Below, in pieces: positions 35,517 to 43,921 of a DNA stretch of 64,000 bases. The first letter of the stretch is position 1. Each line of letters starts with the position of its first letter. The stretch covers positions 232,423 through 296,422 of the forward strand of contig NZ_JANFCZ010000002.1 in NCBI RefSeq assembly GCF_024391045.1, given 5' to 3'. The notes beneath the pieces were generated by a model. It was given only the letters and a program-made list of their open reading frames with translations. It was not told the origin of the DNA and did no database searches. This DNA is from Pseudarthrobacter sulfonivorans (lineage in GTDB: Bacteria > Actinomycetota > Actinomycetes > Actinomycetales > Micrococcaceae). Position numbers and translations under genes: made by a program.

Positions 35517-36852
35517 GGGCTGGCACCAGCACGGCGCCGGCCCGCTGCGGCGACTTCCACGTGTTGACCTTGGGACGCCGGAACAGGCCGCGAGAGCGCG
35601 CGATGCACCGGATCGCCGCCGTCAGCTGCACCAGGTCCATGATGTAGTACAGGAAGTAAGCCGTTGGCGCATAAATGGACAGCCGGATACGTTCCTTCGT
35701 GGTCAGATTCTCATCCAACCAGACCGTCAGTAGCGTGTAGGCGGTGATGGTCGCGTACGCTCCGAGTACCAGCGCGGGGGTCTGCGTGACAAGCGACCAG
35801 TAGAGCGCGTACGTCCAGGCCAGGGGCGAGACGAGCAGCGTAAACTCGCTGAGCAGCGCCATGGGCATCCGGTAGTAGGTCAATGTCTTGGCGTACCGGC
35901 GGCTGGGGTTGAAGATCATGCCGCGGTACTTGATGAGGTTTTGGAGGCTCCCGTACTTCCACCGGTAGCGCTGCTTCGCCAGGGCCGGGAGGGTCAGCAC
36001 GCCCTCGGTCTGCGCCACCACGTCCGCGCCGTAGACCATGCGGAAGCGCCGGTTGCCCAGGTTCGTGATCTTGGCGCTGAGGCCAATGTCCTCGGTGAGG
36101 GTGTCCGTGTCGTAGAAGCCCACCTTGCGCAGCACCCGCATCCGATAAGTGGAGGCCACCCCGCCCACCACGTACTCGCAGTTCAGCAGCGAATAGAGCT
36201 TCTTCGAGCGGTAGCCGATCATGTGCTCGAACCGCTGCAGGATGCCGAGCACCGTCCCCTCCTCCAGGATCTGCACGTTGGCGGCGACACCGGCCACGTA
36301 CGGGTCCTCGAAGTAGGTCAGCGCGTTCGTGATTGCGTCAGGTTCAATGGTCGAGTCGGCGTCGAGCGTCATCACGAACTGGCCGCGCACGTGGCGGCGA
36401 AGCGCCGCGTTGAGCGCCGCGCCCTTGCCGACGTTCTGCCGCATCCGCACGATGCGCAGGTCCAACTCGGGGTGACGCACCTGGTAGTCGCGGACCAGCC
36501 GGCCGGTGAGGTCAGTGGATGCGTCGTCCGCCACGATGACCTGGAAAGGGCGGTAGGTGCTGCGCCGGACGGAGTCCAGCGTCCGGACGATCACCGCCTC
36601 CTCGTTATGGGCCGCGATGACGACGGACACCAGCCCGGGAACCTCGGGGATGGCCCGGCGGGTCCACGTGGCCGACGCCGCACATTCGGGCCCGTACTCG
36701 ACGGGGCGCCGAACGCCCCGTCCCCCCCTCCTCCGCTGTTGCCAGACGTCATAGAAGTTGGCACCCACCAGGTAGACGCCGAAGTGCACCACGTAGAGGA
36801 TGCTGACCCCGGCGAATAGCCAGAAGATGACGAGGGGGATGTCCACGCTCAC
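35509..36852 (-). CDS. Processive GT2 polysaccharide synthase (PgaC/IcaA-like)
   Basis: 447-residue inner-membrane glycosyltransferase. It has an N-terminal helix (about 6-30), a GT2 catalytic domain and several C-terminal helices (about 330-410). The synthase signature is complete: VIAAHNEEAVI (79-89), DAD (164-166), TED (253-255) and QRYRW (294-298). These D,D,D,QxxRW features belong to cellulose, chitin, hyaluronan and poly-N-acetylglucosamine synthases. Two flanking deacetylase genes favour an N-acetylglucosamine-type polymer. It overlaps both neighbours. Confidence 0.9.
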   Translation of the reverse strand: MSVDIPLVIFWLFAGVSILYVVHFGVYLVGANFYDVWQQRRRGGRGVRRPVEYGPECAASATWTRRAIPEVPGLVSVVIAAHNEEAVIVRTLDSVRRSTYRPFQVIVADDASTDLTGRLVRDYQVRHPELDLRIVRMRQNVGKGAALNAALRRHVRGQFVMTLDADSTIEPDAITNALTYFEDPYVAGVAANVQILEEGTVLGILQRFEHMIGYRSKKLYSLLNCEYVVGGVASTYRMRVLRKVGFYDTDTLTEDIGLSAKITNLGNRRFRMVYGADVVAQTEGVLTLPALAKQRYRWKYGSLQNLIKYRGMIFNPSRRYAKTLTYYRMPMALLSEFTLLVSPLAWTYALYWSLVTQTPALVLGAYATITAYTLLTVWLDENLTTKERIRLSIYAPTAYFLYYIMDLVQLTAAIRCIARSRGLFRRPKVNTWKSPQRAGAVLVPARA

Positions 36853-37397
36853 ACCTCCGTGGAGTTGGAGGCGAGCGCGGGCAGGTGGGAGGCGGACTTG
36901 GGCTCGGAGCGCCAGTTATGCGTTCCGCGGTGCTGGATATTCATGGACGTGGCGACGGCGGGCGCCGCGGCCGGATGCAGGACCTCGCCGAACGTCGCCT
37001 TCGCAGCGGCGTCGGCCGGCAGGGCGTCGGCGAGGACGCCCTCGAGGACGCCCTCGGCGAACTCAGCGGGAAGGACAACGGCGTCGGTCAGCTGGACTGC
37101 GGCCGGCGGAACCAGGGCCATAACGGCCGCGCTGGCGGGCATCGCAGGGGCCGGAATGGCTGCCAGCGGTGCCGGGGTCACGGCAGCGGCCGCGCGCGCA
37201 GCGCGGCGTCGGGCTCCGCGCCGGTACATCGCGACGCCTACGAAACGCATGATCACGGTGAGGATCACAAGGGCCCAGAGCACTACGCTCAGCTGAGCCA
37301 CAAAACCGAGCAGGCCCTCGAACATGGCGCTGTCGCGGCCAAAGGTCGCTTGTGCAATCAGGGTAACGCTCTCGTTTGCGGCTGAAAGCTGAGTCAT
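36849..37397 (-). CDS. Small membrane protein of the exopolysaccharide operon
   Basis: 182 residues with one strong helix (about 29-53, FVAQLSVVLWALVILTVIM) followed by a basic stretch (MYRRGARRRAAR) and a long Ala/Pro-rich cytoplasmic tail. No family is recognised. The start has AGGGGAAA upstream and the stop overlaps the GT2 synthase start by 4 bp. Position and topology recall small accessory subunits such as PgaD/IcaD, but the sequence alone does not prove this. Confidence 0.72.
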   Translation of the reverse strand: MTQLSAANESVTLIAQATFGRDSAMFEGLLGFVAQLSVVLWALVILTVIMRFVGVAMYRRGARRRAARAAAAVTPAPLAAIPAPAMPASAAVMALVPPAAVQLTDAVVLPAEFAEGVLEGVLADALPADAAAKATFGEVLHPAAAPAVATSMNIQHRGTHNWRSEPKSASHLPALASNSTEV

Positions 37398-37675
37398 TGC
37401 ATTTCCCCTGTCTCGTGCAAGATCTTGTCATTGGCGCCGGGGAACCGCTCCCGCTCGGGGGGCGTAGCCAGTCCGGCGTCGAAGTAGCCTGTGTTGGTTG
37501 AAGTCACTCTCATGAGGCGGCGTGGGACCGAAGGGCCCCGGGCCAGCCGCTGGTTCGGGACGGGTGGGAACGGAAGTCCGCTTTCCGGGGCAGGCAGGCC
37601 GGGGCTGAGGCAGACCGTGTCGCCGGCGCTCCCCATTCCCGTCTCCCGGGTGTCAATATTTTGGAGGGGTTTCAT
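37394..37675 (-). CDS. Small hypothetical protein, first gene of the exopolysaccharide operon
   Basis: 93 residues, Pro/Arg-rich, with no helix, signal peptide or recognised domain. I start at 37675 (MKPLQNIDTRETG) because GAGGAG lies at good spacing there; the frame is open to 37714. It overlaps the next gene by 4 bp (ATGA), the pattern of the rest of the operon, which supports it being real. It could be a leader or coupling peptide. Confidence 0.55.
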   Translation of the reverse strand: MKPLQNIDTRETGMGSAGDTVCLSPGLPAPESGLPFPPVPNQRLARGPSVPRRLMRVTSTNTGYFDAGLATPPERERFPGANDKILHETGEMQ

Positions 37676-38016
37676 ACCGATTCTCCTCAGCGGTGGGCCT
37701 TCCAGGAGCTGCATACCCGGCCCGTTGGTAAGTCCAAGTTACGTATCCTTGGAGGGGCCAAACACGAGTAGCCGGTACTCTAAAAGATTCTTGGGGCTAC
37801 TTACGAATGGCGCCTGGCAGAGGCCGGGAGTTAGGGAGTTGACCAGGCACGGACCGAGGGTATTAGGTAGTTGCCCCTAGCGGCATATTAGGTAGCCCCC
37901 TTTGGAAGCCGGCCGGAACGCAACCAGCAGGGCAGCGCCCAGGTGCGCCGGGGCGTCCTGCAGATACGCTGAGGGCGGCAGGCACCAAATCTCCGGCACG
38001 GAAGTAGGCCAAGCAA
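37676..38016. promoter_or_regulatory. Divergent intergenic region with repeats upstream of the exopolysaccharide operon
   Basis: 341 bp without a convincing gene. It contains a direct repeat TATTAGGTAG (37861-37870 and 37886-37895, 25-bp period) and an inverted repeat TCCAAG-N9-CTTGGA (37733-37753) about 60 bp upstream of the operon start. GGGGCTACTTACG lies near 37794. These are candidate operators for exopolysaccharide control. Confidence 0.45.
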
Positions 38017-39398
38017 ATGAAGCCCCATAACGTGGATCTGCTCGTGGCGGAGGAGGCAAAGCGGGGAAGTCCCTCGCTATGGACCTGGCTGCGGCCGGCC
38101 AGAGCGTTGCAATGGTGGAACGCGGCATGATCGGCGGCACCTGCATCAATGTGGCGTGTATCCCCACAAAAACCCTCGTCAACAGCGCCCGGCTGCTGAA
38201 GACCATGCGCCGGGCCGCTGAATTCGGCATCACGGGCGCAGAGTCTCCCGCCATCGACGCGGTGCGGCTTCGCCACCGCAAAGACGACGTTGTGGACACC
38301 ATGGTGGCCGGGCAGCGGAAGTCGTTCCTTGGTTCCGGGATGGACCTGGTGATCGGCGAAGCCAAGTTCGTCGCAGAACGCACCGTGGAAGTGGCGCTCG
38401 ACGGCGGCGGCACCCGCACCATCAGCGGAACCAATGTTGTCATCAACACCGGCATGGTGCCTGCCCTGCCGGCCATCGACGGACTTGCCGGCGCCAGTGT
38501 CCTGACCAGCGAGAGCATCCTCCGGATCGAAGAGCTGCCGTCCAGCATCGTGGTTCTCGGGGGAGGCTACATCGGTGCGGAATATGCGTCGATGCTGCAT
38601 CTCATGGGCGTCCGCGTCACGGTGATTCACCGCGGGGCGCACCTCCTGGGCCGGGAGGACGCGGACGTGGGCGCCTCGGTGGGCGAGGTCTTCAGCCGCG
38701 ACGGCGTGGATGTCCGTCTGGGCGTCGAAGCCACCCGGGTCACCCGTGCCGCCGACGGCACCGTGACGGTGGAACTGTCCGACGGCGGCACCGTCTCCGC
38801 GGGCCAGATTCTGGTGGCACTGGGCCGCGAGCCGGTCACGGCGGGGCTGGGACTGGAGAAAACCGGCGTCCACCTGACACCGCGCGGCTTCGTGGAGGTG
38901 GACGATCACCTCCGGACCACGGCCAGCGGCATCTGGGCGGCCGGGGACGTTGCCGGGTCGCCGCAGTTCACCCATGCGTCATGGAACGATTACCGCATCC
39001 TCAAGGCCAACCTGGCCGGGGGTGACCTCACCACGACGGACCGCCTGGTCCCCTACTGCGTGTTCATCACCCCAGAGCTCGGCCGGGTGGGCCTGAGCGA
39101 AGCCGAAGCGCGGGCCGCTGGCCACAACGTCCGCGTGGCCCGCATGCCTGTCTCCGCCATTCCCCGCGCCCGCACCCTCGGCCAGCTCGACGGCGTCTGG
39201 AGGGCCGTCGTCGACCGTGACACCCATCTGATCCTTGGCGCCGCCCTGCTCAGCGCCGAGGCCAGCGAAGTCATCGCCGTTGTCCAGATGGCGATGCTCG
39301 GCGGCATGCGCTACCAGCAGGTGCGCGACGCCGTGATCACGCACCCCACCATGGCCGAGGGACTTCAGCTGCTGTTCAGCGACGCTTTCCTGGGATAG
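38017..39398 (+). pseudogene. FAD/NAD(P) disulfide oxidoreductase with an N-terminal frameshift
   Basis: A mercuric-reductase or lipoamide-dehydrogenase-like flavoenzyme. The ATG at 38017 encodes MKPHNVDLLV. The reading frame then breaks at about 38047, and the frame +1 continues GGGGKAGKSLAMDLAAAGQ to the stop at 39398. Adding one base (for example GTC for GC at 38047-38048) restores VVGGGKAGK, the FAD-binding Gly motif. The rest is intact: redox Cys pair GGTCINVACIPTKTL, NAD loop VVLGGGYIGAEYA, second FAD motif ASGIWAAGDVAG. An internal ATG at 38079 would lack the FAD loop. It is a recent pseudogene or a base-calling error. Confidence 0.82.
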
Positions 39399-39413
39399 CG
39401 GCCTTCTGGCGTA

Positions 39414-39434
39414 GCAGCTTTCTGGAAAAGCTGC
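39414..39434. terminator. Hairpin between convergent genes
   Basis: Inverted repeat GCAGCTTT-N5-AAAGCTGC, between the oxidoreductase stop at 39398 and the gabT stop at 39446. Short A/T runs are inside the stem; there is no distinct U-tract. Confidence 0.5.
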
Positions 39435-39445
39435 CGGGAGCGGCC

Positions 39446-40828
39446 CTACGCGTTCGCCCTGATGGCACCGGCCAGGACATCCAGGCCGTCGTTCAGCAAC
39501 TCGTCCGTGATCACCAGCGGAGGCAGCAGGCGGATGACGTTGCCATAGGTGCCGCAGGTGAGGATGATGACGCCTTCCTGGAGGCAGGCGGCCGCCACAG
39601 CCTTGGTCAGCTCCGGGTTGGGTTGCTTGGTTCCGGCATGGACCAGTTCAATGGCGAGCATCGCACCGCGGCCGCGGACGTCGCCCATGACGGCTTTCCG
39701 GGCGCCGGCCAGTTCCTTCTGAAGTGCGTGCAGCCGGCCGGTGGCCAGTTCCTCGATGTGCCGGGCCCGGCCGGCCAGGTTGTACTCCTCCATGGAGCCG
39801 ATCGCGGCCAGTGCCGCGGCGCACGCCACGGGGTTTCCGCCGTACGTCCCGCCCAGCCCGCCCGCGTGGACGGCGTCGAGCAGGTCGGCGCGGCCGGTGA
39901 TGGCTGAAAGCGGCATGCCGCCGGCGATGCCCTTGGCCATGGTGATGATGTCCGGGACAACCCCTTCGTGGTTCACGGCGAACCATTCGCCGGTGCGGCA
40001 GAAGCCGGACTGGACCTCGTCGGCGATGAGGACGATGCCGTTGTCCCGGGCCCAGGCGGCCAGGGCCGGGAGGAAGCCCTCGGCGGGCACGATGAAGCCC
40101 CCCTCCCCCTGGATCGGTTCGATGATGACCGCAGCCACCAGGCCGGCACCGATCTGTTTTTCGATCATGGTGATGGCCCGCTGTGCTGCCTCGGCGCCGG
40201 TGAGGTCCGGGTTTTCCTCGCGGTACGGGTAACTCATCGGCACGCGGTAGACCTCGGGCGCGAACGGGCCAAAGCTCCCGGCCGGACCCGACTTGTACGG
40301 CATGGCCTTGGCGGTCAGCGCCATGGTCAGGTTGGTGCGGCCGTGGTAGGCGTGGTCGAAGGCGACGACGGCGTCACGCCCCGTGGCGAGGCGGGCCACC
40401 TTCACAGCGTTCTCCACTGCCTCGGCGCCCGAGTTGAAGAGCACCGTGCGCTTTTCGTGGTCGCCGGGGGTCAGCCGGTTCAGCTGCTCGGCCAGGGCAA
40501 CGTAGCTTTCGTACGGGGTGACCATGAAGCAGGTGTGCGTGAAGTGCTCCACGGCTTCCTTCACGGCGCCGATGACGGCGGGATCGGACGCGCCGACGCT
40601 GGTCACGGCGATGCCCGAGCCGAGGTCGATGAAGGCGTTGCCGTCCACGTCGTGGATGATCCCGCCGTCGGCATCGGCCACATAGACGGGGACGCTCGAG
40701 GCGACGCCTGCGGCCACCACGGCCCGGCGGCGTTCGGTCAGGGCGATGGACTTGGGGCCCGGGAAGTCGGCCTGGACGCGGCGCTTCTGTTCCAGGCGGA
40801 AGACGATGTCATGTGCGGTGGTGGTCAT
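39446..40828 (-). CDS. gabT: 4-aminobutyrate aminotransferase
   Basis: 460-residue class III PLP aminotransferase that converts 4-aminobutyrate and 2-oxoglutarate to succinate semialdehyde and glutamate. The PLP Lys is in IITMAKGIAGGMPLSA, the Asp in LIADEVQSGFCRTGE, and the substrate region is AFDHAYHGRTNLTM. Length and motifs fit actinobacterial GabT. AGGAAAG precedes the ATG. It lies 12 bp after the aldehyde dehydrogenase gene on the same strand. Confidence 0.93.
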   Translation of the reverse strand: MTTTAHDIVFRLEQKRRVQADFPGPKSIALTERRRAVVAAGVASSVPVYVADADGGIIHDVDGNAFIDLGSGIAVTSVGASDPAVIGAVKEAVEHFTHTCFMVTPYESYVALAEQLNRLTPGDHEKRTVLFNSGAEAVENAVKVARLATGRDAVVAFDHAYHGRTNLTMALTAKAMPYKSGPAGSFGPFAPEVYRVPMSYPYREENPDLTGAEAAQRAITMIEKQIGAGLVAAVIIEPIQGEGGFIVPAEGFLPALAAWARDNGIVLIADEVQSGFCRTGEWFAVNHEGVVPDIITMAKGIAGGMPLSAITGRADLLDAVHAGGLGGTYGGNPVACAAALAAIGSMEEYNLAGRARHIEELATGRLHALQKELAGARKAVMGDVRGRGAMLAIELVHAGTKQPNPELTKAVAAACLQEGVIILTCGTYGNVIRLLPPLVITDELLNDGLDVLAGAIRANA

Positions 40829-40840
40829 GGGATTTCTTTC

Positions 40841-42271
40841 CTAAGAGTCGAGAGCGGACATGACGTGCTTGATGCGCGTGTAGTCCTCCACGCTGTACAT
40901 GGACAGGTCCTTGCCGTAACCGGACTGTTTGAAGCCGCCGTGGGGCATTTCGGCGGTGAGCAGGATGTGGGTGTTGATCCACACGGCGCCGAAGTCCAGG
41001 TCGCGGCTCATCCGCATCGCCGTGCCGTGATCGGTGGTCCAGACGCTGGAGGCGAGCGCGTAGTCGACGTCGTTCGCCATCTCGAGCGCCTCAGCCTCGG
41101 TAGTGAACTTCTGCACCGTAATCACCGGGCCGAAGGTTTCCTTCTGCACGATGTCGTCCGTCTGCCTGGCGCCGGTGACGATGGTCGGTTCGAAGAAGAA
41201 GCCCTTCTCCCCCGCCCGGTGGCCGCCGGTGACAATCCTGCAGTTCTCCGGAAGGTGCTCCACCACGGAGGTGACGGCGTTGAAGTGGTTGACGTTGTTC
41301 AGCGGGCCGAAGTAGTTCTCTTCGTCGTTCTGCGACCCGGTGTGCAGGGTTTTGGTGTGCTCCACCATGGCGGCCACGACGTCGTCATGCACTGAATCCT
41401 CCACCAGCACCCGCGTGATGGCGGTGCAGTCCTGGCCGGCGTTGAAGAAGGCAAACTCGGCAATGGCGGCGGCGCTCTTTTTGATGTCCGCGTCCTTGAA
41501 CACGATGGCCGGGGCCTTGCCGCCAAGCTCCAGGTGCGCGCGCTTGAGCCCCTTCGCGGCGCCGGACGCCACGGCGATGCCGGCCCGGACCGAACCGGTG
41601 ATGGACACCAGGCCCGGGACCCTGTGCTCCACCATCAGCGCGCCGGTTGCGCCCGTTCCCAGCACCACATTGAGGACGCCGGCGGGCAGGATCCCGCCGG
41701 CCAGCCGGGCCAGCACCAACGTGGACTCGGGCGTGGTGTCGGAAGGCTTGAGGACCACCGTGTTGCCGGCCGCGAGGGCCGGGCCGATCTTCCAGATGGC
41801 CATCAGGAAGGGGTAGTTCCACGGCGCCACCTGCGCCACCACCCCAATTGGCTCGCGGCGGACGAAGGAGGTGTGGCCTTCGAAATATTCACCGGCAGAC
41901 TTGCCTTCCAGAATGCGGGCAGCGCCGGCGAAGAAGCGCAGCTGGTCAGCCCCGGCAGCCACTTCCTCGGCCGCGATCAGCGAGCGCACCTGGCCCGTGT
42001 TGCGGTGCTGGGCCTCCACGAGTTCGTCGCTGTTGGCTTCGATGGCGTCCGCGAGCCTGAGGAGCATCAGCTGGCGCTGGCTCGGGGTGACCTGCTTCCA
42101 GCTCTTGAAGGCATCCTTCGCGGCGGTCATGGCGGCGTCAACGTCCGACTGCACCGAAACCGGCGCCTTCGCCACCACCTCGCCGTTGGTGGGATTGACG
42201 ATGTCCAGCAGGGCGGTGCCTGCCGGGGTGACAAACTCGCCGTTGATGAAGTTCTTCAAGGTCTGAACCAC
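40841..42271 (-). CDS. patD: Gamma-aminobutyraldehyde dehydrogenase
   Basis: 476-residue NAD-dependent aldehyde dehydrogenase. The nucleophile Cys is in FFNAGQDCTAITR, the Glu in LELGGKAPAIVF, and APWNYPFLMAIWK holds the oxyanion Asn. NAGQDCTA is typical of PatD/YdcW aminobutyraldehyde dehydrogenases. The start is taken as GTG at 42271, nine bases after AGAGG; the TTG at 42280 sits directly on that site. With GabT it would carry putrescine-derived aminobutyraldehyde to GABA and on to succinate semialdehyde. Confidence 0.88.
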   Translation of the reverse strand: MVQTLKNFINGEFVTPAGTALLDIVNPTNGEVVAKAPVSVQSDVDAAMTAAKDAFKSWKQVTPSQRQLMLLRLADAIEANSDELVEAQHRNTGQVRSLIAAEEVAAGADQLRFFAGAARILEGKSAGEYFEGHTSFVRREPIGVVAQVAPWNYPFLMAIWKIGPALAAGNTVVLKPSDTTPESTLVLARLAGGILPAGVLNVVLGTGATGALMVEHRVPGLVSITGSVRAGIAVASGAAKGLKRAHLELGGKAPAIVFKDADIKKSAAAIAEFAFFNAGQDCTAITRVLVEDSVHDDVVAAMVEHTKTLHTGSQNDEENYFGPLNNVNHFNAVTSVVEHLPENCRIVTGGHRAGEKGFFFEPTIVTGARQTDDIVQKETFGPVITVQKFTTEAEALEMANDVDYALASSVWTTDHGTAMRMSRDLDFGAVWINTHILLTAEMPHGGFKQSGYGKDLSMYSVEDYTRIKHVMSALDS

Positions 42272-42403
42272 GATGTACAACCTCTTTCAGGGGAACGGTG
42301 CGCTGTTGCGGCTGCTCTGAGCCTATGCCCCCGCCCGGGGGACGCAAATAGCCACCTGCACACCGTTCGGACCATTGTTTAGTGCGCCCGCCCAGCGCGC
42401 GTC

Positions 42404-42409
42404 TATTCT
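42404..42409 (+). promoter_or_regulatory. -10 element of a probable leaderless promoter
   Basis: TATTCT ends six bases before the PucR-family start codon at 42416, the same spacing as in the leaderless sulfur promoters. No convincing -35 element is seen 17 bp upstream. Confidence 0.45.
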
Positions 42410-42415
42410 TGGGGA

Positions 42416-43849
42416 ATGGCCATTTCCCTCGCGATGCTGCTCGGTGTGCAGTCACTGCATTTGTCCAAGGCGGGGCTGGCGGAGACCACCTGGCACCACG
42501 ACATCAACTGGGTGGCGGTCACCGAACTGGAGGACCCGCAGCGGTTCCTGAACGGCGGGGAACTGGTCCTGACCACGGGGATGCGCCTGCGCTCCGCCCC
42601 GGACCAGCGCCGGTTCGTTCGGCAGGTCCAGCGCGCGGGTGCGGTGGGTATCGGGTTCGGCACCGGGCTGACGCACGAGGATGTTCCGCCGGCGCTCATC
42701 GCCGAGGCCAACCGCTGGGGGCTTCCGGTGGTCCGGGTCCCGTACGAAACGCCCTTCATCGCCATCGGAAAACTAGTGGCGGACGCACAGTCCGCGGACC
42801 ACGTCGCCAAGCTGGAGCGCCTCATCGCAGGCCACCAGATCCTGGCCCGGGCCCTCCTGACCGGCGGCGGCCTGACCCAGCTCCTGAAGCACCTGGGCGG
42901 CATGCTCCGCACCGACGTCGCCCTCACGCAGTTCACGGCCCTCCTGCACAACAGTGCCACCGAACTTCCCTCCGCACGGACCTGGGCCTCCTACCCGATC
43001 CCCACCGGCCGCCGCGATGCCTGCACGTTGTGGGTCCGGCTGCCCTTCGAGGATTCAGGCATCATCGGCTACGCCCAGAACCTGATCAGCGTGGAGCTGA
43101 ACAACATGGTCAAGCAGCGCCAGGCCCATCGTGCCCTGTGCGGCCAGGTCCTGGAAGATGTCATCCACGGCGCCCTCGAGACGAGCGAGGCGCAGCGCCG
43201 GCTGGCCGGCGTCGGCGTGAACAGCACCCGCCGGAACGTGGTGCTGCTGGCCGTGTCGGCCGCCCATCACAAGGCACTGGTGAACACCTCGGTGCCGCAG
43301 GTCCTCGAGAACGCGGTGGCCGCCGTCGTCGGTCAGGACCTGGCAGTGGTGGTGCACGACGACGGCGGCGCGGCACCAGCGCTGGCCCGGCAGCTCAGCT
43401 CCCACCTGGCCGAGGCGGGGATCCACGCGACGATCGGGATCGGGGGCGCGTACACGAAGCCGAACGGCCTGCGCTGGAGCTACTTCGAGGCCCGCGACGC
43501 AGCCAGCCACGGACTGCCGGTCAACGAGCCCGAACGCCTCAGCCTGACATCGCTCCTGTTGGCCAGCGAGGACGTCCCCCTGGCGGACATGGCCAACGAA
43601 TCGCTCAGCCCGCTGCGCGCGTTCGACGCCGCCCACGGTTCGGAACTCATGACCACGCTGGAAAGCTACCTGAACCACAACGGCTCGGTGGCCGCCGTCG
43701 CCGAGTCGCTGACGCTGCACCGGAACACCGTCCGCTACCGGCTGGGACAGATCACCGAACTGACCGGCTACGATCCCGCGCTCACTGCGGACCGGGTGCA
43801 GCTGTGGCTCGCACTGGCCGTGGCCCGGCTCGGCGCCCGCCGGGGCTGA
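42416..43849 (+). CDS. PucR-family transcriptional regulator
   Basis: 477 residues. It has an N-terminal PucR sensor domain (about 8-125, with NWVAVTELEDPQRFLNGGEL), a degenerate central GGDEF-like region, and a C-terminal helix-turn-helix (LNHNGSVAAVAESLTLHRNT, then VRYRLGQITELTG). It is divergent from patD-gabT with 144 bp between the starts, the usual arrangement for a regulator of amine catabolism. It probably activates the patD-gabT genes; the inducer is unknown. Confidence 0.9.
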   Translation: MAISLAMLLGVQSLHLSKAGLAETTWHHDINWVAVTELEDPQRFLNGGELVLTTGMRLRSAPDQRRFVRQVQRAGAVGIGFGTGLTHEDVPPALIAEANRWGLPVVRVPYETPFIAIGKLVADAQSADHVAKLERLIAGHQILARALLTGGGLTQLLKHLGGMLRTDVALTQFTALLHNSATELPSARTWASYPIPTGRRDACTLWVRLPFEDSGIIGYAQNLISVELNNMVKQRQAHRALCGQVLEDVIHGALETSEAQRRLAGVGVNSTRRNVVLLAVSAAHHKALVNTSVPQVLENAVAAVVGQDLAVVVHDDGGAAPALARQLSSHLAEAGIHATIGIGGAYTKPNGLRWSYFEARDAASHGLPVNEPERLSLTSLLLASEDVPLADMANESLSPLRAFDAAHGSELMTTLESYLNHNGSVAAVAESLTLHRNTVRYRLGQITELTGYDPALTADRVQLWLALAVARLGARRG

Positions 43850-43856
43850 CTCTTTC

Positions 43857-43921
43857 CCAACGCGGGGTCACCCCACGCTCAATAAACCGCCCCGGAAGGA
43901 CGTTAAGTGACCCCGCGTTGG
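43857..43921. repeat. Dispersed palindromic element, copy B
   Basis: 65 bp with ends CCAACGCGGGGTCACC and the inverse AAGTGACCCCGCGTTGG, and CTCAATAAACC inside. It aligns with copy A (148-211, opposite orientation). It lies between the convergent pucR and CYTH-CHAD genes, and its right end encodes the last residues (LQRGVT) and stop of the latter. Confidence 0.78.
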
